A DNA stretch of 64,000 nt from Congeria kusceri (taxonomy: Eukaryota; Mollusca; Bivalvia; Myida; Dreissenidae), in NCBI GenBank assembly GCA_027627225.1, contig JAPFQT010000035.1:1341501-1405500 (forward strand). Reading direction: 5' to 3'. Made by a program: the position numbers and the translations under genes. Of this stretch, positions 12,437-23,535 are shown piece after piece. Under the pieces are notes generated by a model. It searched no databases. It had not been told where the DNA came from and saw nothing but the letters and a program-made list of their open reading frames with translations. Positions within the stretch are counted from its first letter, which is position 1, and every line of letters starts with the position of its first letter.

Positions 12437-12769
12437 GTATTACTCGTAGTAATAAGCAAAAACCTGGCACGAAATTTGAAACAACAAATTATTTGAAATA
12501 AAATTTCTCTATGGTTGTTTTAACAATAATTTTCCCCATTAACTACTGGGGCTTGTTTTTATATGGACTTATTAACAGTACCCAGTATTTTTGCTGTGGA
12601 TCAGTAAATTGTAGAGTAACTACAACTGGAATAAATTTTCTGGAGATATTTTCAAAATAGTGCTTTGTTAATTTATAAGCGAAAGTATCATTTGTTATTT
12701 TGACAATGCGAAAAGATACGTATACAAGACTCCTGCCAGAAAAGATAATTCACAAGTTATCATAAAAAA

Positions 12770-13300
12770 TAAAGATCGGTCCATAAGTAATTATCACGAC
12801 TAACGATCGTACAAGAAGTCATTTCACACGAATTTAAATCGTACACTAAGTAATGGTCCTGAATAAAGATTATACACTTTAAGTTATCATTACGAATAAA
12901 GATCGTACACTAAGTAATGGTCCTGAATAAAGATTATACACTTTAAGTTATCAGTACGAATAAAGATCGTACACTAAGTAATGGTCCTGAATAAAGATTA
13001 TACACTTTAAGTTATCAGTACGAATAAAGATCGTACACTAAGTAATCACTACGAAAAGAGTTCGCACATGGAAGTAATCATCACAAATAAAGATTGTACA
13101 GTCAGATATTTTAACAAAAAAGGAAAGTCTAAAAATAAAGTAAATTGTGTAATCGCCAGAATAAGAACAGTACATGAAGTAATCATTACGAATTACGATC
13201 GTGTTGTACGTAGTCATTATAAAACGATCTTTAACTAACTAAAGTAGGCATTACGAATAAGGATTATGGATCGTACACTAAGTAATCGTCACGAATGTAG
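12770..13300. repeat. 32/64-bp minisatellite
   Basis: GTACACTAAGTAAT recurs at 12,841, 12,905, 12,969 and 13,033, an exact 64-bp period. Each period is two diverged 32-bp halves of the form GAATAAAGATYRTACACT plus TAAGTWATCRTTAC. The centre is near-perfect and the flanks (to about 13,300) are degenerate. Traces also occur at 15,181-15,262 and 32,614-32,765. Confidence 0.85.
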
Positions 13301-13384
13301 GCCTGACTACGAACATTCATAAACAAACTTCATCTTGGTCTTAACCTTAAATATTGGCCGATGAAAATCAGACCTAGCATGTAA

Positions 13385-13982
13385 GGGCGCTTTTCCATAT
13401 ATCCGCATCCGCATTGTGCAAATCCGCATCCGCAAGAAATCGAACAAGTTAAAAACAGTTGAAACGTTTCCATATGTCCGCAGTCCGCATTCGCAAAAGC
13501 CGTCCGAAAAAAATTCGCTCGGCGAGCGATTTTATGCGGATGCGGACGGCATGGTATCTAACTAATAGTTATTTCGCGTGTTGAACGATAGGGTTTTATA
13601 CATACATTATTGCAAAAGAAACAAAACTTGTCAAGGAACGCCCGAATAACGCAATATTTATATAAGCCTATTTTAAGTATAATAACTCGATAATAACGAG
13701 TAACATTTGTAGAATCATTGACGATGCCGTAGATATAAATGGTAAAAAGTATTCCCCAACCACCCTCTGTTAATATGTTTGCATATTGACATAAATATCG
13801 ACAGCTGACAATATTAAAATGTTTAACAAGTCTTACTCAGACATATTTACTCGTTTGATATAAGAACAGGACTAAAATATTTGATGATAAATGCGGATAC
13901 ATGGAAAAGCGCGTCCGTATTGTAATTAATGCGGATACAGATGCAGATGCGGATACGCATGCGGACATATGGATAAGCGGTA
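13385..13982. mobile_element. ~598-bp TIR element, copy 2
   Basis: It is collinear with 954-1549 across its whole length, sharing blocks such as AATCGAACAAGTT, GTTTCCATATGTCCGCAGTC and ACATGGTATCTAACT. Ends: GGGCGCTTTTCCATATAT on the left; the right end, read as reverse complement, is TACCGCTTATCCATATG. TAA flanks both sides (13,382-13,384 and 13,983-13,985), supporting the 3-bp target duplication seen for copy 1. No transposase frame is present. Confidence 0.75.
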
Positions 13983-14312
13983 TAATAAGCGTTATATTGG
14001 TCTACATTTTAAATTGAAGCTAAGTTTGTGATTAAGAACTATCGTAGTCAAAGGGCCAGACATACATTTTGTGAATATTTCCTACATAGCATTTCGAACA
14101 TGGTATGGCTGAAAACTCAACCGAAATCGTAATATTAGTATTTCATCCATGTGACACAAGTCTCATTAAAGATAGAACGCAAGTTAAGAGTTACAGGTCT
14201 TGTATTTAACTTTCATATTGGAATAAACATTGTTACTGTATTCAATGGTTAAGTGGCAGGGGCCGAAGACAAAATGTTTGATCAAAATATGTCTTTATCA
14301 GCAATAGATCTC

Positions 14313-14412
14313 TTTCTTCGCAATGCAAGTATAGAAAATCAACCATCAGAACTGCCGATTTGAAAAGCCGTGCATCCGATGTCGTCGGGAAGCTTGGTGC
14401 ACGTGTACCAGT
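14313..14412 (+). pseudogene. Exon-like segment upstream of the IL-17-like exon (copy A)
   Basis: The 44-bp core at 14,369-14,412 (CGTGCATCCGATGTCGTCGG onward) matches a segment in every unit of the 2.7-kb array (35,527-35,570 in unit 1) at 38 of 44 positions. A second block at 14,313-14,328 matches 15 of 16 bases. One frame reads SRASDVVGKLGARVPV and then stops, where the array copy continues with YTELRTS. A related but shorter match lies at 15,556-15,576. It is probably a degraded exon of the gene ending at 14,660. Splice sites cannot be fixed. Confidence 0.45.
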
Positions 14413-14438
14413 ATGAATCACTTTATTCCGGGTTATAG

Positions 14439-14660
14439 ACTTCCGATTCAATATCTACAAAAAATTATCTTAAAACCAGTTCAGATGTGCAGGCGACAAT
14501 TCCTGCAGACGACAGTTCAGACTTCCACGTGTCCAGAGCGAGGAGTTTAAGACCAGTCTATGTCCCGCCATACAAGCTGAAGCTGAGGAAAGAGAACAGG
14601 AGGCGCTACAAGACCTTCAGCGTGCACGACCACGTGATAGACTGCTGTTGTTGTAGATAA
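14439..14660 (+). CDS. Probable terminal exon of an interleukin-17-like secreted protein (partial)
   Basis: A stop-free stretch of 73 codons runs from just after a TAG at 14,436 to TAA at 14,658-14,660, with no starting Met. It is best read as the last exon of a spliced gene. An acceptor-like CTGCAG lies at about 14,502-14,507. The C-terminal part contains RPVYVPPYKLKLRKE, then RRRYKTFSVHDHV and a cysteine cluster DCCCCR before the stop. The order P-[IV]-x(n)-L-x-L-R-[RK]-E, an aromatic residue with basic neighbours, then a terminal C-x-C is the arrangement in the last strands of IL-17 cytokines, which are expanded in bivalves. The usual Cys before PVY is absent here. A broken paralogue at 16,490-16,670 keeps RPVYVP and a terminal C-x-C, which supports past coding selection. 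IL-17 identity is inference from pattern; another small cystine-rich ligand is possible. Confidence 0.45.
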   Translation, partial: TSDSISTKNYLKTSSDVQATIPADDSSDFHVSRARSLRPVYVPPYKLKLRKENRRRYKTFSVHDHVIDCCCCR

Positions 14661-15412
14661 ACGGATCAATCACTGTGAATGACAGAGGATCTACGTAACT
14701 ACTTTCTAACATTTTAGACGAATATAGATATTAATAGTTAAATAATTTTAATATTGAACGGACAGAATAACGTTTATAAAAGAAGAGAAATAACTTAGGG
14801 AACACTTTACAATGGCGTGCTCGACAAAGACACCGAATTGTTTTCTCAATAAGCACAAATACTAGTAAAAAAACAACGTGCATGTTTAATTTTGATGATG
14901 ATTAACAGAACAATAAATTAGTTCTAAGAACAACTTTGAAACATAAATGTAATATTCCGACAGTGTCGCTTGGTCTTTATTAAGCAGAACAACGCATATT
15001 AACAATTTGTGAAATAACGATTCGTAAAATATGAACAATTCGTTATTTTGTTTGAGAATATAATAATGACCTAACGATTGTGCTAATAACTATTTAAATA
15101 ATAATAATTCATGTTGGATATAAAGTACATGTATCATGAAATACAAAATTAACCTTGCTTGTACACTTCGTAACAAAGGCGAAAGAAGATCGTATACTTA
15201 ATTAGATTTACGAAATAAAAATCGTGCACTTAGTAATCGTTTCGAATATAGATCGCACACATTAACACTGAGCATTATGAAGCCTTTTTCTTTACAAGGC
15301 AGAGCATAATTCGCCACATTATGTTAATACCAGGGCCTTAACATGTGTTAAAGAAGCAGATAGGCATTGGTAACACAAAGGTGGCGAATATTAAAGCTTA
15401 GCGTTACAGGTC
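14661..15412. other. Unannotated stretch with a trace of the 32-bp repeat
   Basis: AT-rich. Only 15,181-15,262 is recognisable: AAGATCGTATACTTAATTAG, AAAAATCGTGCACTTAGTAA and ATAGATCGCACACATTA are degenerate copies of the 32-bp minisatellite at 12.8-13.3 kb. Confidence 0.45.
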
Positions 15413-15667
15413 GTGCCTTTTAAGACTTTTTGCCATAAACATAGTGAAGACTCTGGGGCGGGGAGTTCAAACGCTTTTTTGCTCGAAAGTAGCTTGCAGG
15501 ATAAGAAGCAGGTACAGGACGACGTAAACTACACCTATTTGAGGCTTTACGCACGTGTCGTAGAGAGCTTGGTGCATACACTGATAAAATCAAATAGTTT
15601 TGGAAATAATTGTAGCATACTTTTACCGAAATATGTTAGTTATGTAACGAGCCCGCTTGAAATTTAG
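15413..15667 (+). pseudogene. Exon-like segment related to 14,313-14,412 (copy B)
   Basis: An 84-codon frame is open here, but its interest is nucleotide homology. TGTCGTAGAGAGCTTGGTGCA (15,556-15,576) matches TGTCGTCGGGAAGCTTGGTGCA of copy A with one gap and few mismatches, and flanking bases are partly alignable. The gap changes the reading frame relative to copy A, so the present frame is probably not the ancestral one. Together with the 16.5-kb fragment it suggests a second, decayed copy of the same gene. Confidence 0.3.
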
Positions 15668-15989
15668 TTGTAATTTATACACATGCTACTTATTGCACGG
15701 TAAGGATCCGCCCACCAGTGATATCAAAGTTATTGAATATCGTAAAACAAAGAAAACTCTTTTAAATATGGTATAATATTTGAATAACAAACAATCCGGT
15801 TTTCAAGACATCATACCAGTTTGAATTCAGGTATTCAGAAGACAAACGCAACCGTATTGTGGAGGACGCGAATGAAGCATTCCTGTAACAGATTGTCTTT
15901 TTTTCGTGTGCATGTAATATACAAGTGTGCGTTTTAAACAATCATTTGACCAATATTGGAAATAATATTTTAGCGTTAGATATCGACGG

Positions 15990-16141
15990 CAGACGCGAGG
16001 ACATAATGCTATCTCGGTTATCATATTGGTTCTGACAGGTTTGCTTCTACTACCGATCACGTCAAATAACAAGTCGGTCCTTCTCTCAGTAATTCGCACA
16101 TATCTCGACACGATGTTTCAAATCAAAATGCGGGACACTTG
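15990..16141 (+). pseudogene. Signal-peptide-like exon remnant
   Basis: The frame reads HNAISVIILVLTGLLLLPIT and then SNNKSVLL before a stop at about 16,139-16,141. The hydrophobic core and following polar residues look like a secretory leader. There is no in-frame Met, although ATAATGCT nearby carries an ATG in another frame. It could be a first exon of one of the IL-17-like copies. Its position after copy B's segment does not fit a simple exon order, so this is a weak call. Confidence 0.2.
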
Positions 16142-16489
16142 ACACGTTGCAGACGTCAACAAGTGATTCAGACGTCATGCACCTATCATTATTTTCCAAC
16201 AGGGGGAGCGGCGGACTGACAAAGCGGAATTTGACAAATTCTATTTTTGGGGGTCTAATTTCCCACCCTAGAGTCAAACATATTTGTCTAAATCCCCTCA
16301 GTGGGAGATGCTATATGTCTATCAAATGGCCCGGGGCCTGTATTACCGGGATCTAAAATCCGACCAATGTACATTACCCAGGGACCCGGAATCATTCGGA
16401 ATGTCAAATTCCCAACTGTCGGGAATCGCTTTCAGTCTACAGTCCCGTATATGCCCGCCGCTCCCAACCCCCTCCTGGGGGAAAACATT

Positions 16490-16670
16490 GAAAGGTGCAT
16501 CAGCTCATCGTGTTCAGAACGAGACTGGGGTGAGAGGCCAGTCTATGTGCCACTAAACAAGCGAAAATTGGGGAGGGGTCGGTTGTTCTGTCGCATAGAA
16601 CAGGAGGCGCTGTAAGACCTCCAGAATGCACCACAGGGACGAGTGTTATTGTTTTACATTAATATTATGC
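16490..16670 (+). pseudogene. Broken paralogue of the IL-17-like terminal exon
   Basis: The DNA aligns with 14,526-14,660: CCAGTCTATGT, AGAACAGGAGGCGCT, AAGACCT and TGTTATTGTTTTA-type blocks occur in the same order. One frame reads CSERDWGERPVYVPLNKRKL. After an insertion of roughly 20 bp and a frame change, another frame reads NRRRCKTSRMHHRDECYCF. The RPVYVP motif, the RRRxKT motif and the terminal C-x-C are shared with the 14.4-kb exon. Internal stops and the frameshift mean it cannot encode the full segment. An ORF open from 16,301 covers only its first part. Confidence 0.5.
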
Positions 16671-16772
16671 GATTTTGACATTTAATAAAAATAATGAAAC
16701 ACTTATCACTTATTCAGGGAATTTCAAAGCGGAATGGTGTGCTGTTCTTTGTGAGCTATATATTATTGTGTT

Positions 16773-17131
16773 TTAAAGGGACAGTTTCACAGTTTGGGGT
16801 TGGAAAAACATTTCTTTAAAAATGGAATTTTGAAACAGGAATGTGTAGAACGTATCGAAACTTTTGGTCTGTTCTGTTATGCAGTTTAGGTTGCAAAACA
16901 TGATTATTTCAATTATAATCATGCCTTGTTATGTAAAAACTGATAGGGAATGTCTACCAGGTAGAAATTTTTTCTCGAAAACATAACAGATATTCATCAA
17001 AAGTTTAACTTTGCACATGCAATGTTCTTTGCCAACCTTGAAATATATACAATAAATGTATTATAGAACTGAAAAAGTCAGTTTTAGATATTTTTTTCTC
17101 ACAGCCCAAAAAAGTGAATCTGTCCCTTTAA
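16773..17131. mobile_element. TTAA-bounded MITE (~350 bp)
   Basis: TTAA at 16,773-16,776 is followed by AGGGACAGTTTCAC. At the other end GTGAATCTGTCCCT precedes TTAA (17,128-17,131). The termini are inverted repeats of ~15 bp with one mismatch. The internal sequence is AT-rich and non-coding. TTAA flanks are typical of piggyBac-type MITEs, but TTAA could also be read as part of a longer inverted repeat (TTTAAAGGGAC), so the superfamily is uncertain. Confidence 0.6.
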
Positions 17132-17384
17132 AGAACGTCATATAATAAGAATCTAAAACATAATGTTACCTCAAAGGTAAAAACAAGTAAGATCTGTGAA
17201 ATGTCTGACGAATATATCGATGGCTTAGAGTAAAACTATGTTATATAACTGGTATACAACACAGACTTCGCATTTGTAGTGTTGCGCTGAGCCATCGATA
17301 TGTTGTATGTGTTAAGATAAATAAATAATTCAGTAAAATCTAGTTAACCAAGAAATGGCACTTTTGAATTATTCTAATTGCAAA

Positions 17385-19373
17385 TTAGGTCAAGGTCAAG
17401 GTCAAAGTGAGGTTGGGTGATATGGGTGGATAGGGAATGGTCATAATCAACAACTGTGTAAGTATCCAAGTGTTGTAGTAAGCTATGTTGGCGTTAGACG
17501 AAACAGTATAAAAAAGAAGTTCAACATTAAACAAACGGGCCACATGGCCCTATAAATGCGCTCAACTGAGTATGAAGATCACATGAGATGTGGCTAGTTT
17601 TGACCCCAGGGGTATTATTTGAACAATCTTTGTAGAGGACCACTATACCATGTTACATTTCAAATATTAAACCTCTGGGCCTTGCAGTTTCAGAGGATAA
17701 GATTTTTGAAGTCCAATTGCCATATAAGTATATAGAAAAATAGTGTGATCCCCGGGGCGTGGCTTCTTTTTACCCCAGAGGCATTATTTGAACACGCTTT
17801 ATACAGGACCATGATACAATGTTTTACGCCAAATGTGAAACATCTGGGCCTTGCGGTTTCAGACGAGAGTAATTTTAAAGCCCACTTGCCATGGCAAGTC
17901 TATTGAAACCATATGACCCACAGGGTGTGGTCAATTTTACCCCAGGGGCATAATTTGAACAATCTTTGTAGAGGACTACTATACAATGTAACATACCACA
18001 TACGAAACCTCTGGGCCTTGCGGTTTCAGGGAAGATTTTTAAAGTCATTTTGTTATTAAAGTCTATATAAACCATGTGACCCACGGGGCGGGGCTAGTTT
18101 TGACCCCAGGAGAATAATTTGAACAAGCTTTCTAGAGGACCACTAGAGGATGTCACATAACAAATATGAAAGCTCTCGGCCTTGCGGTTTCAGAGGAGAT
18201 TTTTAAATAATTCACTTGTTAAATCTATTTAGACTGTTGGCTCTAGCCAACAGTATTTAGTAGGTGTATTCTGAAATCGGTTTTAAGGGAACTACTTCTT
18301 TACTTTTCAGGCTACGAGTCAGTAAATCGACAAATTACTGCGCTTCGCTCGCTGAGCAGTGAGGCTTCCTGTTATCGATGCTACTTTCTATGAATAGATG
18401 ACAAGAAATAGATCCGACTTAAAACACTAATAAACAACAATAATAATCCATTTAGTCAACATCTACATGTTATGTCTATTCACATAGGTATGATAGCGTA
18501 TCTGTGCTGCTGACTGGTTAACTGCGTATTTACATTATATTGCGTAAGTTTAAAAACAGTGTATTGAGTCAGTATATATAGCGGAGCGATCGTAACCACT
18601 CGATGACGATTGCTATTGTTTTTGATGTATGCATGAGAATTATGGAAAAGTATTGTACTTCTAAAGAGAGTTTTGAATGTATTTTACAAAATCAACTTTT
18701 TTTTAAATGGTATATACCGAACATAGCGCTTGTGAAAAAAATCACTGAATATTGATTCGAACTTACACGGTTCATCGACTATTTTTACCAGTTGCAGATT
18801 GAAGAATATGCATATAACTCTGTTTGCTTTTAAAATAGTTTGCACAAAAATAGTTGCCTTCCACGAATGACAAAAAATAATGATGAGAATGTCGTAGATA
18901 AATAGCATTGAATAAGACGTGCGCTATATTTATTTTAATTTGCAAAAAAAAGTGTCCTGGATCTCCATCTTCTATAGGTCAAATACCAGTCTATACCAAT
19001 ATATTTCATGTGGAGTGTATAGTTATGAGTTCCGATATTTTTTTTGTATAAATGATATAACAGACAGGTGACTTTCTCATAATTCATTTGCTCTTAGTTT
19101 CTTTTCTCGCCAACAGTCTTTCTACGCTGTCAGCGTTTTGATTTTAGCTTTGGTGATCTACTTATGCAGCGGACCGAAACCATGTGAACAGTTGTTAAAG
19201 AGGGTCATCCAAAGATCATTCCTGAGAGGTTTGGTGAAAATCTGCGAAGCGGATTAGGAATAGATGCTGTTTGATTCAAAATGTTGACGGACGACGCACG
19301 ACGGACGACGGACATAAGGCGGTCACAAAAGCTCACCATGAGCACTTTGTGCGCAGATGAGCTAAAATGGATT
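17385..19373. repeat. Composite bivalve-type repeat with 167-bp tandem core
   Basis: It starts with a GGTCAA hexamer run (17,389-17,405). About four tandem copies follow, marked by TTTGAACAA/TTTGAACAC at 17,621, 17,790, 17,957 and 18,121 (spacing 169, 167, 164 bp). Each has ACCCCAGGGG-type and CTCTGGGCCTTGCGGTTTCA blocks. The right part contains a short hairpin (18,236-18,253) and ends with GACGGACGACG words and AGCTCACCATGAGCACTTTG (~19,333), where the inverted words AGCTCA/TGAGCT can pair. I remember both ends as widespread bivalve repeats. Whether core and tail form one element is inference. Confidence 0.6.
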
Positions 19374-19734
19374 AAGTACTCATTTCCACTGTATATTTTG
19401 TATTAACCATGTTTCAAGTGTTAAATGGTATTAAATGTTTATATTTTAAAGTGTTACAGATTGAGATTTTTTTTTTAAACACACGCGTTGATATAAAACC
19501 AAGGATAGTCATCGAACCAAGTAGATTTTACTGCTCGCGGTTCAGGTTTTAGACATTATGTATTGCTTGAGAAATACATTATTTCATAAAATTTATAACT
19601 ACAGTCTGGTGTTCTGAGACCTTTAAGTATTGATTCGCATTAAGTCGTTACAAATCTGCAGCAATGATCGATCGCATCTCATTATATGAATCATAATACA
19701 GCCAAATGTACAACTGCGGTATACAACGAAGTTA
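19374..19734. other. Unannotated stretch
   Basis: AT-rich, no recognised feature. It leads directly into the 26-bp minisatellite. Confidence 0.5.
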
Positions 19735-21030
19735 CACAACGACAGAATACAACCAAGTGACACAACGACAGAATACAACCAAGTGACACAACGACGTACT
19801 ACAACCATGTGACACAACGACGTAACACAACCATGTGATACAACGACGTAACACAACCAAGACTAGTGACACAACGACGTAATACAACCAGGCGTCACAG
19901 CAACGTAATACAACCAAGTGACACAACGACGTAATACAACCAAGTGATATAACGGCGGAATACAACCAAGTGACACAACGACGTAATACAACCAAGTGAC
20001 AGAACGGCGTAACACAACCAACGACAGAAAACAATCAAGTGACACAACGACGTAACAGAACCAAGTGACACAACGCCAGAATACAACCAAGTGGCACAAC
20101 GACGGAATACAACCAAGTGACACAACGACAGAAAACAATCAAGTGACAAAACGACGTAACAGAACCAAGTGACACAACGTCAGAATATAACCAAGTGACA
20201 CAACGTCGTAACACAACCAGGTGATACAACGCCAGAATACAACCAAGTGACACAACGACGTTACACAACCAAGTGACACAACGACGTAACACAACCAGGT
20301 GACACAACGACGTAATACAACCAAGTGACATAACAACGTAACACAACCAAGTGACACAACGACGTAATACAACCAAGTGACATAACGGCGGAATACAACC
20401 AAGTGACACAACGACAGAAAACAAACGAGTGGCACAACGACGTAACAGAACCAAGTGACATAACGTCAGAATACAACAAAGTGACATAACCAAGTGACAC
20501 AACGACGTAACACAACCAAGTGACACAACGACGTAATACAACCACGTGATATAACGGCGGAATACAACAAAGTGACAAAACGACGTTATACAATTAAGTG
20601 ACAGAACGGCGTAACACAACCAAGTGACAAAACGTCAGAATACAACCAATAGACACAACGACATAATACAACCAATAGACACAACGACAGAATACAACCA
20701 AGTGACACAACGACAGAATACAAACAAGTGACACAACGACGTAACACAACCAAGTGACACAACGCCAGAATACAACAAAGTGACACAACGACGAAACACA
20801 ACCATGTGACACAACGACAGAATACAACCAAGTGATACAACAACGGAATACAACAAAGTAATACAACGACGTAATACAACCAAGCGACACAACGATGCAA
20901 CACAACCAAGTGACACAATGACAGAATACAACCAAGTGACAGAAAGACGGAATTAATTCAAGTGACACAACGACGTAATACAACCAAGTGACACAACGAC
21001 GTCGTAGAACCACGTGCTAAGCAACAACGC
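19735..21030. repeat. 26-bp minisatellite array B
   Basis: About 50 copies of a 26-bp unit with consensus ACAACGACGTAATACAACCA followed by AGTGAC. Variants include GGCGGAAT, GACAGAAT and CGCCAGAAT. It is related to the array at 7,005-7,500 but differs by AAGTGAC versus AGGCGAC, so each array has homogenised separately. Degenerate copies extend to about 21,180. The several minus-strand open frames of 75-194 codons are artefacts of the stop-free unit. Confidence 0.9.
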
Positions 21031-21180
21031 CGCGCAACCAAATAACCAACACATGTGTCTCAACCGCGCAATCCAACAAGGACAACAATCACGTGACACA
21101 ACTTAGTAACACAACCCCGCAACAAACAATCTGAGACAACCACACAATACAAACAACACAACCACACAACCAATACCCTG

Positions 21181-22249
21181 TACAGAACCCAAAATGACAG
21201 AATCAAAGTAGCAACGTTACACTACATAACCTATTTAAAGCGTATACGGCATTTCATATACAGATTTCTGATTCGACTTGTGTAGTCCCACCCACGAGTT
21301 CACATACCATACACGTATATATATTCTCATCTACTTACAAGGAAATGACACCAAGATGCAACCATATCTGTAGACGTTAAAGCAACAACAAGTGAAGGTT
21401 CTCGCGTACAGAAAACAAAGAACTTCCGTCGATATCGAATACAAAAACTCCCCATCAAAAACAACTACAAACACACCCGAGTCAAACTCACACGAGCGAA
21501 ATGCGCTGGAACAAATTTGCAATGTACAATAATAATGTTTATACTTTATGAAGAACACCTTTGTTATCTATGTGGCTGCTTACACTTGATGACGTATATT
21601 ATTGTTTACTCAATGAGCAATCAACGTAACCTCCTATTACGAAAAAATGCCGACTGTTGCTTATAAACAGACCTTGATCCGCTTTCGTGCTCATAAAGCA
21701 TTTTAATGTTGACCCCTTTTTCTGCTCCAACAAATTACAACAAATGATACAATTATGAGTCATGTGTGGTATTTGTAATATCACAAAATTGCAAGTATAA
21801 TAAAGGATCACATGAAATATTCATTTAAAACAGCTTTCAATACGTTTATTTGTACAGGAAGGAAACCAATGAATTCATAGTTAAAGATTTTCATGAAACG
21901 TTCTACGTGTTAAATTACAGCGTGAACAGAAGCACGTACGGACGAACAATAGTTGTGTTTATAATTGAGCATTGAATGATTACTTCGTGACAAATTCTTA
22001 AGTTTTGTAATAAAATATTACTTGCATTACGATTTGGTATTTTCACTCACATAAATTTGAGAATTCACTTCAATTTCTGAACTTGTTTGCAAATTGCGGA
22101 CCCGTGCGTCTTTGCGGAGTCGTGTGCATTTAAAATTTTAGATTTCAAATGAATTAGGTCAGTTATAAAAAGTATAAATCGTTACCACCACTGTCAGAAT
22201 ATATCTGAACTAAACATGTAATTATCAAATGTAAATGCAATTTACATAA
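21181..22249. other. Unannotated stretch
   Basis: AT-rich with no recognised gene or repeat. The minus-strand open frames here show no motif. Confidence 0.45.
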
Positions 22250-22660
22250 TGCAGGGTTGCCAGCGCATGGGGCAAAACAAAATTCCCTGACTTTTCAATT
22301 GACTTTTCCCTGACTAATTGCAGTGTTTTGCTGACCAAAACCATCCATTTTCAACGGTCTCCTCCTCCCCTTTTAGCCGTCCAAATCTTCAGGAATGGAA
22401 GTCCATGAACAAATCATATTCAAGTAACACTAGGACATTTACAAAAAATGTAAAGATATAGATTTCTTAATAAAAATAAGTATATTATGTATTTATACAT
22501 ACATTTTAGTTATTCAAAACATCTGAAAACTGCCAATTTTCAATGAAAGTTTTTTTTGACCTTCAGGCATATTTTCCCCTGACATTTCAAAGATTTTTTT
22601 TATTTGAATTTTTCACTGACTTTGTTTTCAAAGTTCCCTGACGATTCACATTGAATCAAA
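22250..22660. repeat. Dispersed repeat with TTCCCTGAC-type ends
   Basis: GGGTTGCCAGCG (22,254) and AATTCCCTGACTTTTC near the left, and TTCACTGACTTTG with AGTTCCCTGACG near the right, are words of a repeat I remember as common in invertebrate genomes. Boundaries and superfamily cannot be set from one copy. Confidence 0.35.
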
Positions 22661-23535
22661 GTTGCTTTATGTTACGCAACACTAATAAATGATGCAAAAA
22701 CTCGACACTTGTACTTGTTGATTTATTCCATATTGAAGTGTTTCCTTCGTCATTTTTATGTTGTTGTTTTTCTCTTTGCTTTCAAGTTTTATTGTCACTT
22801 TTATCTGCTTTAAAAAAAAAAAATTGATATGAAAGATCGTACATACACACTTTAAATGATTTGTTTACAATACCTGCACTGAAAAAGACACGCGGCTTCG
22901 TTTCGCTATGAACTATACGTATCCGTAGTTTTAAAATGCTTAACATATGCCATCGTTTGTTATAATAAATGTTTTTTTTTCTGTACATTTACTATCGCTC
23001 ACCGATGCAACTAGGCGCTAGATCCCTTTACAGTGGACGTTAAAAAGAAAAGTACCAATGGCCTGCACGGTTTGCTTGAGTAAATAGTAAGTGGTGATGA
23101 AATAACGTGACTGCCTATAGTCTCCAACTTGCAATATACGATTAGCATGAAATGTCTATTTAAGTTGCACCAAACTCCATAGAACTAGTCAAGGCCTGAC
23201 TACGAACTTTTGCGGCGATTACATAATTGTATACATGGTTAATATTTTTGCTATATCCTTAAAAATAATAATATTACAGAAATAAAATTCAACTGGTACT
23301 TAATGTACATATACATACTGCGGTTACACTGTGCAGCAAACATATGCAAAAAGGATTTCTAAAGTAAGGGGAACTTATGTAATTCTGTAATTATGTAATT
23401 AAAACCGATGTAATTCCACCCACTATATTATTCTAGTTATCTCCCGTGGTAAAAACAAATATCACGTTTTCATCCGTCAATAATATGCCTTCCAAGTTTA
23501 CTTCATAAGAAATTAGTTGAAAATCATGGCATAAA
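22661..23535. other. Unannotated stretch
   Basis: AT-rich, no feature supported. Confidence 0.45.

Noticed and set aside
20035..20619. 194-codon minus-strand frame with repeated LVVLRRCVTWL-type units
   Set aside because: It is a direct translation of the 26-bp minisatellite; equivalent frames exist in the other registers.
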